Shown here: positions 36,701 to 48,915 of the stretch, in pieces
How the letters are laid out: each line of letters begins with the position of its first letter
Numbering within the stretch: position 1 is the first letter of the stretch
NCBI GenBank assembly: GCA_015499995.1
Contig: JADNRV010000004.1
Coordinates: forward strand, 992,001 to 1,056,000
DNA: 64,000 bases
DNA from: Flammula alnicola
Lineage: Eukaryota > Basidiomycota > Agaricomycetes > Agaricales > Strophariaceae
Direction of reading: 5' to 3'
Translations under genes and position numbers: made by a program
Notes under the pieces: generated by a model
Database searches by the model: none
Seen by the model: the letters and a program-made list of their open reading frames with translations, nothing else
Told to the model about the DNA's origin: nothing

Positions 36701-39700
36701 CACTCGCATATCCACCCGGCGCAATACGCACCGGGCGAGGGCAGAGCGCACGGTCATGGGCACCCGGGACACCAACACCACGCGTCGACGTCGTCGCAGC
36801 CTCAGTCGCGCCAGGCCTCCATGCCCCCGTCTGCGTCTGCGTCTGTGTCAGGGTCGGTGGGGATGCGCCCCGGGGGCGTGGGCGTGGGCGTGGGCGTGGG
36901 CGTGGGCGTGGGCGTGGGTGGAGGCCCCTCCGCTTCGGGCGGCCCTGCTGGTGCTGGCACGGTCTCGCCTCCGCATCCCAACGCTTCGAACCCGAATCTA
37001 CCCTCCACCACACCAAATTCGGGGCAAGGCCAACCAGGCCAAGGGCAGGCAGCAGGAGGAGGAGGCCCACCGCCACCGCCGCAGAAGCAGTTCCAGCACC
37101 AGTTCCACACGCAGTTCGTGCCGGGGCTGGCGGCGCAGCAGCAGACGCGGATGGATCCGGCGCAGACCGGTGGTGGTGGTGTTGGTGATAGGGAGAGAGA
37201 TAGGGAGAGGGAGAGGGCAGGATCGAGGATCGGCTCGCCGGTGCCGGCGCTGGTGCCTGCGACGCTGGGCGGGGTCGTCGTAGGGCCTGGTGTAGTGGGT
37301 CCGGGGATGGGCATGGGTCTGGGTCTTGCGGGCGATAAGCGGGAGAGGGAGAGGGCTTTGGAGCGAGAAAGGGAGCGAGAACGAGAGAGCAGGGATGGGA
37401 AGAGGTCCGGCAGGAGCAGCGTTGCGGGCAAGGAAGAGCAGCGGGATAGGGAGCGGCTGCGGGATAGGGATCGCGAGGTGGGGCGCGAGAAGGGAAGAGA
37501 GATGTATGCGCAGGCGCTCAAGTCGTCGTCGGGCAGCGACAGAGAGCGGGAGAGAGATCGTGTTGATCGCGAACGGGACCGGGATCGGGACAGGAGCAGA
37601 GACAGGCGCGCGGAGGAGGGCGGCTATGGCGCTGACCACATAGGCATGGGCGGCTATCCTCATCCAGGACAGCGGGTGCATCTCCAGCAGCAGCAACAGC
37701 AGCATGGATATCATCCGCAACAACACCACCCACACGGTCTTCCACACGGCATGCACCCCGACGCCATGATGGTCGACGAGCACCTACCGCCGCACCCGCA
37801 ACACCCGTCGGCGATGCACGGCCCGGGACAGATTCACGGCCCGCCGCATCCGTACAACATGGGGCATGGCGCGCACGGCCTCGGGCATGGGCATCCACGC
37901 GACAGAGATAGGGAAGACAGAGATCGTGATCGCGATGTGGACATGCTCGACGCATCGTTGGCGCATGAGGCGCAGATGCACATGCACCAGCAGCAACAGC
38001 AACAACAGCAGCAGTATCTTCGGGGTATGGGTATGCCGGAAGAGGCGTGGTATGATACGCCTGGCCCTGTGTCGCTTTCGCATGTTCCTGGTTCGGAGTA
38101 TCCTATGTCAAGGCGCGATAGAGAGAGGGAAAGGGAAAGGGAGAGAGAGCGAGGAGATAGGGAACGCGAGAGGGAGAGAGAACGCGAGAGAGACTACCCC
38201 GACGCCCAACGCCACGCACACCCCCCGCATCTGCATTCGCAGCAGCAACAACAACTCCAGGTCCAACAGCCATACCAGTTCCGGCAGGAGTGGGACGAGT
38301 TCAGGAGCACGTCATCGTTTCAGCAACTATTCCCCGCTGAAGCGCAAGGCCAGTCCATCCAGATCCAAGGTCAAGCACAGGCGCAGGCGCAGGCGCAGGC
38401 GCAGCTGCACGCTGCTGCTGAACCCCGGAGCTCGACGAGGAGGAGGACTATGCCGACGAGTGGGAGGAGTGGCGCGCCGAGGCGGACGGGGAAAGCAAGC
38501 GCGCGAGGGTCCGAGTGGATCTGGGCACGTGGGTGTATCCGAAGCTGCCGTTTCCGTATTTCTTCGAGCTTGGGAGTGGGCTTGTTGGGGTGAAGGAGAG
38601 GGAGGAGGAGCGGGAGAGGAGGGAGAGGGAGAGGGCTGAGAGGGAGCGTGTGGAGAGTGAGAGGAGGGAGAAGGAGAGGAAGGAGAAGGAAGCCAAGGAA
38701 AGAGAGGAGAAGGAGAGGAAGGAGAAGGAGGAGAAGGAGAAGGAGAAAGAACGTCTGGAGAAGGAGAAGAAGGAGCTTGAGTCGAAGGCGAAGGCCAAGG
38801 AGGCGGTAGAGGCAAAGTCTACGGGTATTTTGGAGTCTGCTGCAAGTGTGCAGAGCATGGAGGAAGGCGAGATCGACGAGGAAGAGGAGAAGGCGAAGGC
38901 AGAGAAGGAAGAAGAAGAAAAACAGGCAGAGAAGGACACCGTGAAGGAAGAAAAGGACCAGGAGAAAACTTCAGAAAAGGAGGCCAAGGACCAGAAAGCA
39001 CTCGACTTGGAAAAGGAAAAGGACAAGGAAAACGAGAAAGACAAGGCATCGCAATCCCTTCCTGCACCACCACCTCCGCCTCCTGCTTCAGCTACTAATC
39101 CATCCACAAATATTGATGACCCTTTGCCCGACCCTCAGCAACCCTTCCTCGACCGCGAAACGCGCACCACCATTCTCATTCCTAGCGGGTACATACCCAC
39201 CGAGAAACCACTCCGACCGCGACTGTGGGGCGGAGGCGGGTTCGACCCGCGCCCGAGACCGCCGTTGCCCGTCCGCTCGCGCTCGGGACGGCGTGGGAAA
39301 ACGGGCGGGTCAAGTGCCAATGGCAAGCGCACGCGACCGCCGCTGTCGCGAGGAATAGCAATAGTGCACTGGGTGCTGTCAGTGGTGCCGATAGCAATGC
39401 CATGCCACTGGCGGCAACGGCAAGCCCCGCGCGCCGACACTGCGTTCGCGTCGGCCCAGGCGCGTGTACACGGACGACTCGGACATCTTCCTGTGTGCGA
39501 TCCACTCTGGATGGCTCACGTGGAGCGGGGCGAGGAAGGCGCGTGCGCGAGGCCGCGATTTGAGGATCGAGGTGAGAGTGCTGCGGTGTGCCGGTGCCGG
39601 CCCAGGGAGTGTTTTGCGCGGGGTGTCGGTGTTGGGGGTGCGGGTGTCAAGGCGGCGGCTAGTGATCCTGAGCGAGTGAGAGAGGAGATCGTCGGCCGGT

Positions 39701-41379
39701 TTGTGGGCGGGTATGGAGAGAGGTGTTTTAACCCGCTTGGGCGGAGTGGCCGGGTGGTTGGGGAGGAGGGTTTCGGGGACGAGGATGAGGAGTATGGCGC
39801 CGGTGGAATCGGGCTCGATGCGGCGTTGAGGGGGATATGCTGTTATACGACGACCCCGAGACGATGGCAGGAGTCTGGTCAGCGCTGCGTGGGGTACGGG
39901 CCACGATGGCAGTGCGATTGAGATTGTCGGAGTGGAGTTTGTCGAGGTCAGTATCTCTTTCTTTTCTTTCCGACTTGTTTATTTCCTGTCTATATGTCCT
40001 TGTTGACCAAATTCTTGTCTACAGCGAGGCACTGCCCACAAATCCGCGGTGTTGGCCGACGCAACCGCGCTCAGCGTCTCCTCGAATACGCTGAGCGACG
40101 TGCCTCTGTCCTTGGCCTATCACCACAAGCTGCGTGTAGTCGGACCTCGCCGGCCGTAAAAGACGTCGTGGGTGGGATGGATGGCCCGTCCAGCCGAGAA
40201 GGCTGCCCAATGCTACGGTGCTGGATGTCATACCTGAGATCGAGGAGATCGATGAGGCAGAGCTGGATGAGGAAGACAGCCGAAGAAAAAGACGAAGGTG
40301 CAGGAGGAAGAGGAGAAATTGATGGATGTTAGGACTATGGTGTTCGGCATGGGCGCTAGTGGCGATTTGCGTGTTGGGTATGTCTTTGTTTTCGGGTTTC
40401 TTTTTTTCTTGTGTACTGATGATTCGTCTGTAATTATTACAGATACAAATACGTTCCATCACTGCTCAAGGAGATTATATTCCCATCGCCTCGCTCAAAT
40501 ACTGCGGACGACCCTCCAGCTCGGAAACGCCGGCGCGTGCAGGAAACGGAAGACGTCGAGATGGCTGATGCAGGCGTTGCTGCCACTGCTGATACTACGA
40601 CCAAGACTGCTACCAAATCCCGAGATAGCAACACTGAGCTCGCTAGGCCAGTCATCCTCGAAACGGCGAAAGAAAGTTACCTGCTCTCGCCCAGCGCGCC
40701 TGCGGTGTCTGATGATGTTACGGAATCGGCTCCGGCAGGACGGTCGTATGAGATTGCGTTGATACTCGAGACGGAGGTCGTTGTGGAAGAGGAGCAGCCC
40801 GTAGCCGAAGGGGCTGGAGATAAAGCTCAGGAGCAGGCAGAGTCGGACGCCGTAGAGGATATGTCTATGCAAGATGATGCAGTGGACAAGGACCCGAAAT
40901 CACCATCTGTGCCTCTGCCAGTCGCTGACGAACCAGCTTCAGTATCGACGACAGCAGCGGCTGAATCCGTGGGGAAAGCGTTATCATCACCCTCGAACAC
41001 CGCGCCAACTGTCCCATCGCGAATCAGTACTCCTTCCCCACGCAGCATATCTCCTTCGCGCCCATCGCCCGTCCACTCTCCCGAGCCCGAACCGAAAGAC
41101 GCCTCAGCTGACGGGCCCCCGTCGTCGTCGCCACCATACGCCTTCCGCCACGCCTCTCTCACTATGGAAGAGGAGGTTGACAACGACAAGGCGCCGCTGC
41201 TGCCGCTGCTCGCCGTGCAGGTCCTGCAACGCAATATGACTGAGAACATGTTCCGGTTCGCGGAGGAGGGCGTGTATGTGCTCGATGGATCTGCCTCGGA
41301 TGGGATGGAGGAGTGGGTTATTCAGGTCAAAAACTGGAAGTGGGCCCCTAGCTATAAGGGTGCAAGGGAGAGGCTGTGA
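33749..41379 (+). CDS. RXT3: Rxt3-type subunit of the Rpd3L histone deacetylase complex, very large, low complexity
   Basis: About 2,400 codons; yeast Rxt3 has only 294 residues. The N-terminus is MNVAALLQDSPSEDRKR with Pro/Gln/Ser-rich sequence, then after an intron of about 250 bp a huge disordered region: RDP/RD/RE arrays, His-Pro and Gln runs, (GV)n, and acidic coil with Lys/Glu repeats. The conserved Rxt3 core is in the last third: DLGTWVYPKLPFPYFF, TILIPSGYIPTEKPLRPRLW, RRVYTDDSDIFLCAIHSGWL, VGRFVGGYGERCFNPLG, SLVSAAWGTGHDGSAIEIVG and a C-terminal part ending WVIQVKNWKWAPSYKGARER. Reading frame changes about ten times (one near 34,150; nine between 38,420 and 40,290), each requiring one missing base. 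Probably a functional gene with consensus errors. Acts in the nucleus in transcriptional repression; the family role is known, this protein is not studied. Confidence 0.8.
35319..35420 (+). repeat. Tandem coding repeat MRDPR/RDPRD in RXT3
   Basis: A run of short, slightly varied units coding RDPRE, RDPRD and RDLRD. Charged tandem units go on downstream as RERD, RDLRE and similar. Repeat unit about 12-15 bp. Confidence 0.7.
36873..36920 (+). repeat. GGGCGT hexamer tract coding (Gly-Val)n in RXT3
   Basis: About eight copies of the hexamer GGGCGT in a row give a (GV)n stretch. The tract is G-rich on the sense strand, favourable for G-quadruplex formation and for length change by slippage. Confidence 0.8.
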
Positions 41380-41619
41380 TTTTTTTGATGCTTTTCTTTT
41401 TCTTTCTTTCTTCAGTTCTTCGATTTTTTTTTTGACTTTGCTGAAATTTGTCGAATATCTTTCTTAATTGCTCCTATTTGTATCCTACTCGGCTTGCTTT
41501 GCTCATTTTATCGTTTCGTTGTGATGCATGCATCCCCCAACTCTTTTCTCTGTCTTGAAATGCTCTTCATATCTGGAATGTGCTACATATGGTACTTTCG
41601 AGTAATTCTTGTCCAAAAT

Positions 41620-43500
41620 AATGTACATATCAATATAGAAAATAAGCATTCACTAATTTCGGCAATTGTTTATGGCATGTTAAGATGCATGCCTGTCCCT
41701 CATTTCCTGATAGCTCTTGACCATGTCTGCGACGCCCTCACACCATTTCCGAGTACAACTTGATTCCCCGAAAGATAACAATTTAAGACTTGGGAAAAGA
41801 TGATCGATGTAGCGGGAGACCACCACACCAGCTGTCATAATCTCGTTGTCTTTATAGCCAACCCAAAAAGGATTCCCGCGTTGTCCATAAATTTCGAGTG
41901 TTTCGAGATTGTGGCATGAGCGAGGAATAGATGCATAGTGGAGTAGTGATGTCAGGTCCGTGCTGTGGTCAATGCGGATGCAAATTTCGAGGGTCTTCAA
42001 GTTAGGGCAATAAGTTGCAAAGGTATTCAAGCCGAGCAATGATGGCCAGGAAGATGAGTAGACGAGACCGATCAATGTGAATCTGAGGGTTTCGAGAGAA
42101 GTCCATTCTCCACTCCCAAAAAGATCGACGATATCAGTGTCGGTGAAGGGCTGGACGCAAACTTCCAGACGACGAAGATGGCTGCAAATTCGCAATGGCA
42201 AGAACGTTTTCCAGGTTATGGTAGTATAGTGTTGTGCATGTATTTCCAGAACCTGCAAAGATGGTGTCATCAGTGTGCATCTTCGTAGGCATTCATTTAC
42301 AGAATCCGGCGAATTTTGTTCGTCGTTTCGTCCGTGCGGACCCGAAAGGTAGGTGAGTTTGATAGCGTCGACATTGGGGACTTGCATGCATTCGACGATT
42401 CCGAGCACATGGCCTGGGAGGCCTTCGAGTGCGAGAGTTATGAGTGAATTCAAGTTGTATACCATGGTCGGTGGTGGAGGGATAAAGGGAGATCGGGGCA
42501 GCTCGAATTTAATGGACAGAGTCTTCAAGCCCACGACTTCGGAACAAATCCGAAGGATGTCGGTATCGGGCCTTGGCCGTGAAAAACGACGCGCAACGTT
42601 ATCAACCTGGGGAATTCTTGACCAAATCAAGAGAAAGCGGGGACAAGTATCCAGAGAGAGTAAGCTCTTGAAGAAAGGGCGTCTTGGATTCAGAAAGGCC
42701 ATGAAGAAAGGACGCAACTTCAACTTCTGTGGTTTGTGATATATCGCAGACAGATACTGCAGTAAGGTTAGAAGAGGATACGAGAAGCATGATAAAGCGA
42801 TTGGCCATGGATAGTCGATCAATTGATTGAATCGTCAATGTTTTTAAACCCGGAAACAGGCCCGTATGGCCTCGATATCGTATGATGGTGGAAAAAACAT
42901 GACTCGAAACTTGGTGTCGGAAAATTTTGAGGTCGAGAGACCTTATGTGGCGTGCGTAAAAATCCAGTCTTTGCAGGTGTTCCTCGAGGATGATTCCGGT
43001 CGTTGTCTACCAGCAGATAGCAAGGCTTGGTCATAACACAATTCCAGTGGGAGGAAAACCTACCCATGTACCTGTCTGACCTACAACGTGAAAGGTAGGT
43101 ATAAGTTTTAGTATAGCCAAAAATGAGTCCATTGACTGCCACAGAATGATCATGGATGCCTCAAAAAAAGGCTTTGAGGTGAGAGCAGTCCGAAGGAGTT
43201 GTTGCCTAAGTGTGCGTCTACCGTCACTGTAGGATCCAGATCTGTCAACCACTGCTTGGTTTTGATAAAGGATGAGTTCGAGAAGTTCCACATTTCCCAG
43301 CACGAGAGACTTTGCAGAAGTCGGTGCCAGCACAGTGCTAATGATGTGTTAGATATCGAGGGTTGAACCGATTGGAGAACTTGCAACACACCATGTTTGA
43401 TGTTGCTCCATATTTCAGAACTGGGAGCCAGTTGCGGAAAGGCAGCTTAACTCGAAAGGTCGAGGAGAGATGGTGTTTGGTGAGAGAACTGTTTGAGGTG
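41620..43500. repeat. First unit of a direct segmental duplication (second unit 47120-48960)
   Basis: The F-box gene, its 3' flank (ATATCAATATAGAAAA at about 41625 and 47135) and its 5' flank are repeated in the same orientation at 47120-48960. The inverted arm B lies between the two units. Confidence 0.75.
41680..43411 (-). CDS. F-box/LRR-like protein, frame broken near 42.6 kb
   Basis: Paralogue of 47195-48915. It starts MEQHQT before a first intron, then the F-box-like domain (VLGNVELLELILY, LLRTALTSKPFFEASMIILW), a second intron, and LRR-like C-terminal sequence (HLRRLEVCVQPF, NLKTLEICIRIDHSTDL, SCHNLETLEIYGQR) ending EGVADMVKSYQEMRDRHAS. Compared with the paralogue it lacks one base near 42,625 and one near 42,590, so the frame changes by two between SLDLVK and DTDILRICSE. 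Either a young pseudogene or two missing bases in the sequence. Predicted role by family: substrate receptor of an SCF ubiquitin ligase. Confidence 0.65.
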
Positions 43501-44371
43501 AATGATTTGAACGATGAACGTTGAACGTTGAACGTTGAACTGCAAAACGAGGTAAAGACCGATTATCAGCCGTATTACATAAAACCTTTCATCAACTTCG
43601 ATTTTGGAGGATTACCTCACGCCTGCTCTCGCACGACTGTCCATACACACCGCCGTTTTCTATGTAGTGTCCCTCCCCACCTGTAGTATCCTGTGAATCA
43701 CAATCGAGTCCACAGCTCCGTCAGACGTTTGACATGGACGTATGTATGTGCTAATTTTTCATGTCACTGATCCCCTCGTGTCTCCTGTCTAACGTTCATC
43801 CAGGAATACACGTCCATTCATAGACTCATCATCACTGTATCACCGTTGTGCTAAAATCCCTCATCCTTCGAAGCATGTGACCTACATATAATAAAGTATA
43901 TCATATATGTAGGACGCGACGGTATCGTACCCTCCACAACCATGTACAACGTCGTTCTTTCAACGTTCTCCTTGTACTTTTCAAAGCAACCCCTTCCCGT
44001 TCCACTGCGTGACCCGCTCGCAGCTTCTAACACCGACGAGACCCGTACTCTATATAGGAACGTACTGATATGATCACGCATCGCCACCCGGTCTTCAGTT
44101 TACGATGTTGGCAGTACCTCCGACTTGGATTTACTACTTACAAAATAAGTAGATGGATCTTTTTTGTAGCGGTGTTGTTTGCATGTGAGATGTGATGTGA
44201 TTGATAAGTAACAGCAGAATTTTTGCGTCTTGGCGGGAAATAGTTTTTAAAGTCCGCGGGCGCTTAATTATCTACAATCAAATGATCATCGTGTTGCTTA
44301 TCACTGAGCCATCTCTCTCTCATTCTTGATACTCTATATCACAACTCGCATATATACTTATCTTTCGAGCG
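43412..44371. other. Intergenic region carrying the end of inverted arm B
   Basis: Includes the inner end of arm B (43585-44060) and the promoter of the F-box gene at 44372. No other gene seen. Confidence 0.5.
43517..43540 (+). repeat. Short tandem repeat of TGAACGT
   Basis: Three to four consecutive 7-8-bp units (TGAACGTTGAACGTTGAAC) upstream of the F-box gene at 41680-43411, in its promoter side. Possible slippage repeat. Confidence 0.75.
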
Positions 44372-46245
44372 ATGGACCTATCGGAAGAAGTATCCTCTGC
44401 ACAGACCCCAGCTGTTGAGATCACTGGTATCGCACAGTTCGATGAACGCGGACCACAGACTGAGTGAGCCTTGTTGCTTTCGTAACTGGAAGCAAAGAGT
44501 TCTTATGTGCCTCTACAGGTCTATGTACGTGGGTAGAGTGGGCTCGATATCGTCGAACACTGGCGCGCTGCCCAACTCCTTGAGCTCTCAGGCTCGCACG
44601 ACAGTCTTGATGAACGAAGACATCCTCGAAATCGTATTCTCTTTCTTCGACCCGGTGGCCTTCTTTCGCAATGTCCCGCATATAGAACCATCTACACGAA
44701 AGGCTCTCTACTCCGCTGCTCTCACATGCAAATCCTTCTTCAATCCTGCAACGACACTTCTATGGAGAGGGATGGAATCCATCATCCCTGTTCTGGAGAT
44801 TCTTCCCGCTTTTGTGAAGATAAATGATATATATGTAAGTAAGCTCTCTGCAGCTAGCATATGACGCAAGTATAGTATTCGCTTATACAGCACTTATTCG
44901 ACCACAGACAATCACTCCCGGCGTTGAATCTGAAGATCTAGAACGATTAGCATTTTATGCTCGAAAAGTCAGGTACTTGGAGTTCAACACTTTCCAAGAC
45001 ACCATCAGGAGCCATACCGTTCTTCGCCTCGTAAATTTAAACACACCAACTAGTTCCATATTTCCGGCTCTTGAGGTCCTCTATATCCCCTCCCTGGACT
45101 GCCGACGAAATATTGAAAATCTGAGCGTCATATTTCTCGCAAGTCCAATTTCCCTTACAACATTATATATAGAGGGCATAGACTCCTCCACAGAAGACGT
45201 CATTTCCTCGTTTCTATCAGTCTTGGGCCAAATAGAAGCATCAATCCAAGACCTTACCTTGGAGGGAGGTCTTACCCCAAGTTCCCTCAGCCCAGTCCAG
45301 AACTTCCGTAAACTCCGATCCCTCAATTTGAAGGTCCTGAACGGGACTCTCCATTCCATGTTTCTTCGAGTCTGGGGCAGACTTGCAAATTTAACACATC
45401 TGATCCTTGACCTGGATACGACCTCTATGTTTGATTTGGGGGACCCGAACAGGATCGAGGGTTTTGAGACGCTTCAGAAGCTGCGACTCCGGGGACTTCC
45501 AGCCGAGATTTCGAAAATCCTCAAATCAATTCAAGAGTCGAAAACACTCACAACCATCAGTCTCGTCGCCGTTTCGCCCATGATATGGTCGCAACTTGAA
45601 AGTCTTTCAGTCAGCAACTGTATAATGGAATGCGGTCGCATATCTTCATCTCTTCGTCATCTGAGTTTACTAATGCGAGGGGGTAGAAAAGATTCACAGC
45701 TTCCCCAGAAGGCATTGACACCACTTGCAAGTTGCAAACAGCTCGAGTCTTTCGAGCTTAGCGGAGTGTCTCTCCCCATTAATGACGACGATATCCGCGA
45801 GCTCTGTGCCAACGACAAATGGAGTAAAATCCGGGTTCTGCACCTCCCTACCGCCACAATCGACCATGCGCCATCGTTATCAGGTTTGCAGATTCTGGCC
45901 AGGCATTGTCCTAATCTCGTGAATCTCACGATATGCGTTGACCTGCGATTGCACGACGATCTGTCTCTGCAACGCGAAAGGTCTGGACCCCGCATCCCCC
46001 ATAGACTCAAGCAGCTCAGGCTCTCAATCATTAAATTGCCCACGGGCAGCGATACGAACACCACCGAAATGGGAATCTCAGTATCTCGATTCATTGAATA
46101 TCACTTCCCGTATCTCAAGGAGCCGGAGTTCGTTAGCAACGCTGCAGGCGATGCCAAATGGTGGAAAGGTGTCAGGTCCATGATGGACGAGTACAAGACA
46201 ATCAGAGCCGAGACAATCTCTGCAATTGTTGAGACAGAAAATTAA
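44372..46245 (+). CDS. F-box/LRR-like protein, intact copy in arm B
   Basis: Three exons (44372-44463, 44537-44834, 44908-46245) sum to 1728 nt, giving 575 residues, all in phase. N-terminus MDLSEEVSSAQTP; the F-box-like domain MNEDILEIVFSFFDP, STRKALYSAALTCKSFFNP and TLLWRGMESIIPVLEILPAF; then leucine-rich repeats such as LSPVQNFRKLRSLNLKVLN, LANLTHLILDLDTT, SFELSGVSLPINDDDIRELC and HCPNLVNLTICVDLRLHDD. Such proteins are candidate SCF ubiquitin-ligase receptors, very numerous and fast-evolving in mushrooms. The arm A paralogue is broken by a stop. Substrates are unknown. Confidence 0.85.
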
Positions 46246-46389
46246 GTGTTTTTCTTCAGAACCCAAAGGTTGCCTTGTAGGCCGTTTCTGTTTAAATTTT
46301 GACGTTTCTCGTAATTGGGTATGGTTACAGAATGAAATATTTGGCGTTTTGTTCAGTTATTTAAACTGTATACATATATACTGGGCAGG

Positions 46390-47110
46390 CTGTCAATGAT
46401 GAAAGGGCTCGGACCGGGGGAGTGGCATGACGCCTGGATGGAACCCATCGCATTTAAATTCTACAGATGGCCCTCAGGAATGGCTAAAAACAGGGATATT
46501 TTCTACTCCACAATGAATCTGACGTTGACCACGCTAGGTCGATGCTGGCATCTAGAATTACGGCAAGGGTTTGCACATAGTGTATCAAGGACAACTTGGA
46601 GGCATTCTTGCATTAGGGGTTATACGAGCTCCTGCTTCAGAGCGGAGACCATCTTAATGCTTTTAAACTTTGTGATCCAGCAAACCTACTCGACACCGAT
46701 CGCATAGGTATCAAAGCCCAGAACAATTGTTATAGCTTGAGCAATGAGTTCTGTGACGGTTTTTGCGTTGCGCACGAATATGTCGGATTGGCATTATTAC
46801 GAGATGAATATTGAATAATCCACCCAGGCTCAGAAGTAAGGTGTTAGAGGGTAGTCTTTCTAGCACTGAAACTAAAGCTGACCGAGGATGTTGGGCAGGC
46901 AGGCCGGGGCAGGTTTGTCAATTGATCAAGGTAGGGTAATGATGCGTAAGAGCTGCTCCGGCAGAAACTCCCTTTTTTCGATTTCAATCCACTGATTGCA
47001 GAGAAGAATATCTGGAGCTAAACTGACCTCAACCCCACTTCACAAGTTTTCATCGAACAAGCCTCGTATCTCTCAACAGCTTCTGCATCGGCTGTCACTA
47101 GTTCTCGTCG
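46390..47110 (-). pseudogene. Decayed second half of a BTB gene in arm B
   Basis: Read on the minus strand it aligns base by base with 28760-29420: the motif around ACAGCCGATGCAGAAGCTG (47,090), GGAGTTTCTGCCGGAGCA after a splice site, and the Cys-rich tail. Several insertions and deletions destroy the frame, for example after LPEQ. The BTB fold itself is missing (the 5' half is not present), so no product is expected. Confidence 0.8.
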
Positions 47111-47194
47111 AAGATACAGTATGTTATATCAATATAGAAAACGGAAGTTCCTGATTTCGGCGATCGTTCGTTTCATGACGATATGTTCCTCCGG

Positions 47195-48915
47195 TTATGT
47201 ATGTTGAACCCTCATTTCCTGGTAGGCTTTGACCATGTCGACGACGCCCTTGCGCCATTCGTCAGTACAGCATTCCCGGAAAGTTAACACTTTAAGACGC
47301 GGGAAAAGATGATCGATGTAGCGGGAAACTACCACTCCTGCTGTCATAGTCGCGTTGTCTGTATAGCCAACCGAAAGAGGATCGCGTGTTCCGTAAATTT
47401 CGAGTGTTTCGAGATTGTGGCACGAGCGAGGAACCGTTTGTACATGCTTTTGTAGTGACTTCAGGTCCATGTTGTGGTCGATTTGGATGCAGATTTTGAG
47501 GGTCTTTAAATTGAGGCAATGAGTTGCGACGGTGTTCAAGGCGAACAACGTTGGACAGGGACATGTATGGATGTAATCAACCAATGTGAATTTGAGGGTT
47601 TCGAGAGATGTCCATTCCCCGCTCTCATAAAGTTCGGCTACGTTGGTGTCGACGAAGGGCTTAATGCAAACTTCCAGACGACGAAGATGGACGCAATTTT
47701 GCAATGGCAACAACGTTTTCCAGGTCATTGCAGTGCCGCGTTTTGCGTTTATTTCAAGAACCTGTAAGGACGGTGCCATAATAGCGCATCGTCGTACGCA
47801 CGTATCCAGGGAATCCGGCGAACTTTCGTCATAAAGGTTTTGGGGATCCGAAAGGTCGGTAAGTGTGATAGCGTCGACATTGGGGACTTCTACGCATTCG
47901 ACGATTCTAAGAATATGGTCCGGAATGGCTTCGATCGTGAGAGTCGTGAGTGAATTCAAGTTGTATACCGTGTTCGGTGGAGGAGGGATAAAGGGAGAGC
48001 GGTAGAGTATGAATTTCAGGGACAGAGTCTTCAAGTTCGCCATTTTGGAACAAGTCCCAAGAATGTCGGTATCGGCCCCTTGGCTGTAAAAAACAACGCT
48101 CAACGTTGTCAATTTAGCAAACCTTTTAACCAGATCAAGAGAAAGAGAGGACAAGTGTCCAGAGAGAGTAAGGTCTTGAAGAAAAGGCGTCTTGGGTTCA
48201 GAAAGGCTATGAAGTAGGGACGCAACTTCAACTTCTGTGATTTGCGATATGTCACTGAAAGACACGGCGGTGAGGCTAGAAGAAGATATGATAGGTATGA
48301 TAAGGCGATTGGCCATGGATATGCCGTCAATTGATTGAATAGTTAACTTTCTTAAACCCGGAAGCAGTTCGGTATGGCCTCGATATCGTAAAATGGTGGA
48401 ATAAACATGACTCGAAACTTTATGTTTGAAATTTCTGAGTTCGAGGGACCTTATGTGGCGTGCGTAAAAATCGAGTCTTCGCAAGTTTTCCTCAAGAATG
48501 ACTCCGGTCGTTGTCTACCGATAGCCGGTCTTAGTGATAACACTTTTTTTATCTGAGAGAAAAACCCACCCATGTATCCCCTACAAGGTGAAAGGTAGGT
48601 ATAAGTTTTAGCAGAGCTAAAAACGAGTTCATTGAACGCCACAGAACGATCACGGACGCCTCAAAAAAAGGTTTTGATGTGAGAGCAGTCCGGAGGAGTT
48701 GTCGCCTAAATTCGCGTCTTGCGTATCCATATCTGTCAACCGCTGGCATTGGGTTTTGAGAAAGGATGAGTTCGAGGAATCCCACGTTTCCTAGCACAAG
48801 AGACCTGGCAGAAGACGTCGGTAGCCTATTGACGATATGTTAGATATCAAGGGTTGAACCAAGTGGAGACCTTCAAGGAGAAATACCATGCTTGATGTTC
48901 ATGTTGGTCCGACAT
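47195..48915 (-). CDS. F-box/LRR-like protein, intact paralogue
   Basis: Three exons; the first is 29 nt (MSDQHEHQA), then the F-box-like domain (VLGNVGFLELILSQNP, RRQLLRTALTSKPFFEASVI, LWRSMNSFLALLKLIPTF), then one long exon. LRR-type steps: ILRYRGHTELLPGLRKLTIQ, LTAVSFSDISQITEVEVA, HLRRLEVCIKPFVDTN, NLKTLKICIQIDHNMDLK, ending YQEMRVQHT. No stop or shift in this copy; it is the reference for the broken copy at 41680-43411. Family role: probable SCF ligase substrate receptor, not tested. Confidence 0.85.

Larger units (their letters stand above)
43585..47110. repeat. Right arm of the large inverted duplication
   Basis: Inverted counterpart of 28750-33470. Order here: arm end, promoter region, intact F-box/LRR gene (plus strand), spacer, decayed BTB half (minus strand). 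It is shorter than arm A because arm A received insertions. Limits by eye. Confidence 0.8.

Noticed and set aside
35183..36781. 532-codon minus-strand frame across RXT3
   Set aside because: It is the reverse reading of charged and Gly/Ala-rich repeats (Ser/Leu/Arg runs), with no conserved motif; shadow of the RXT3 coding strand.
35685..37283. 532-codon plus-strand frame offset from RXT3
   Set aside because: The same repeat artefact; the conserved RXT3 regions use other frames and only those connect to the Rxt3 core.
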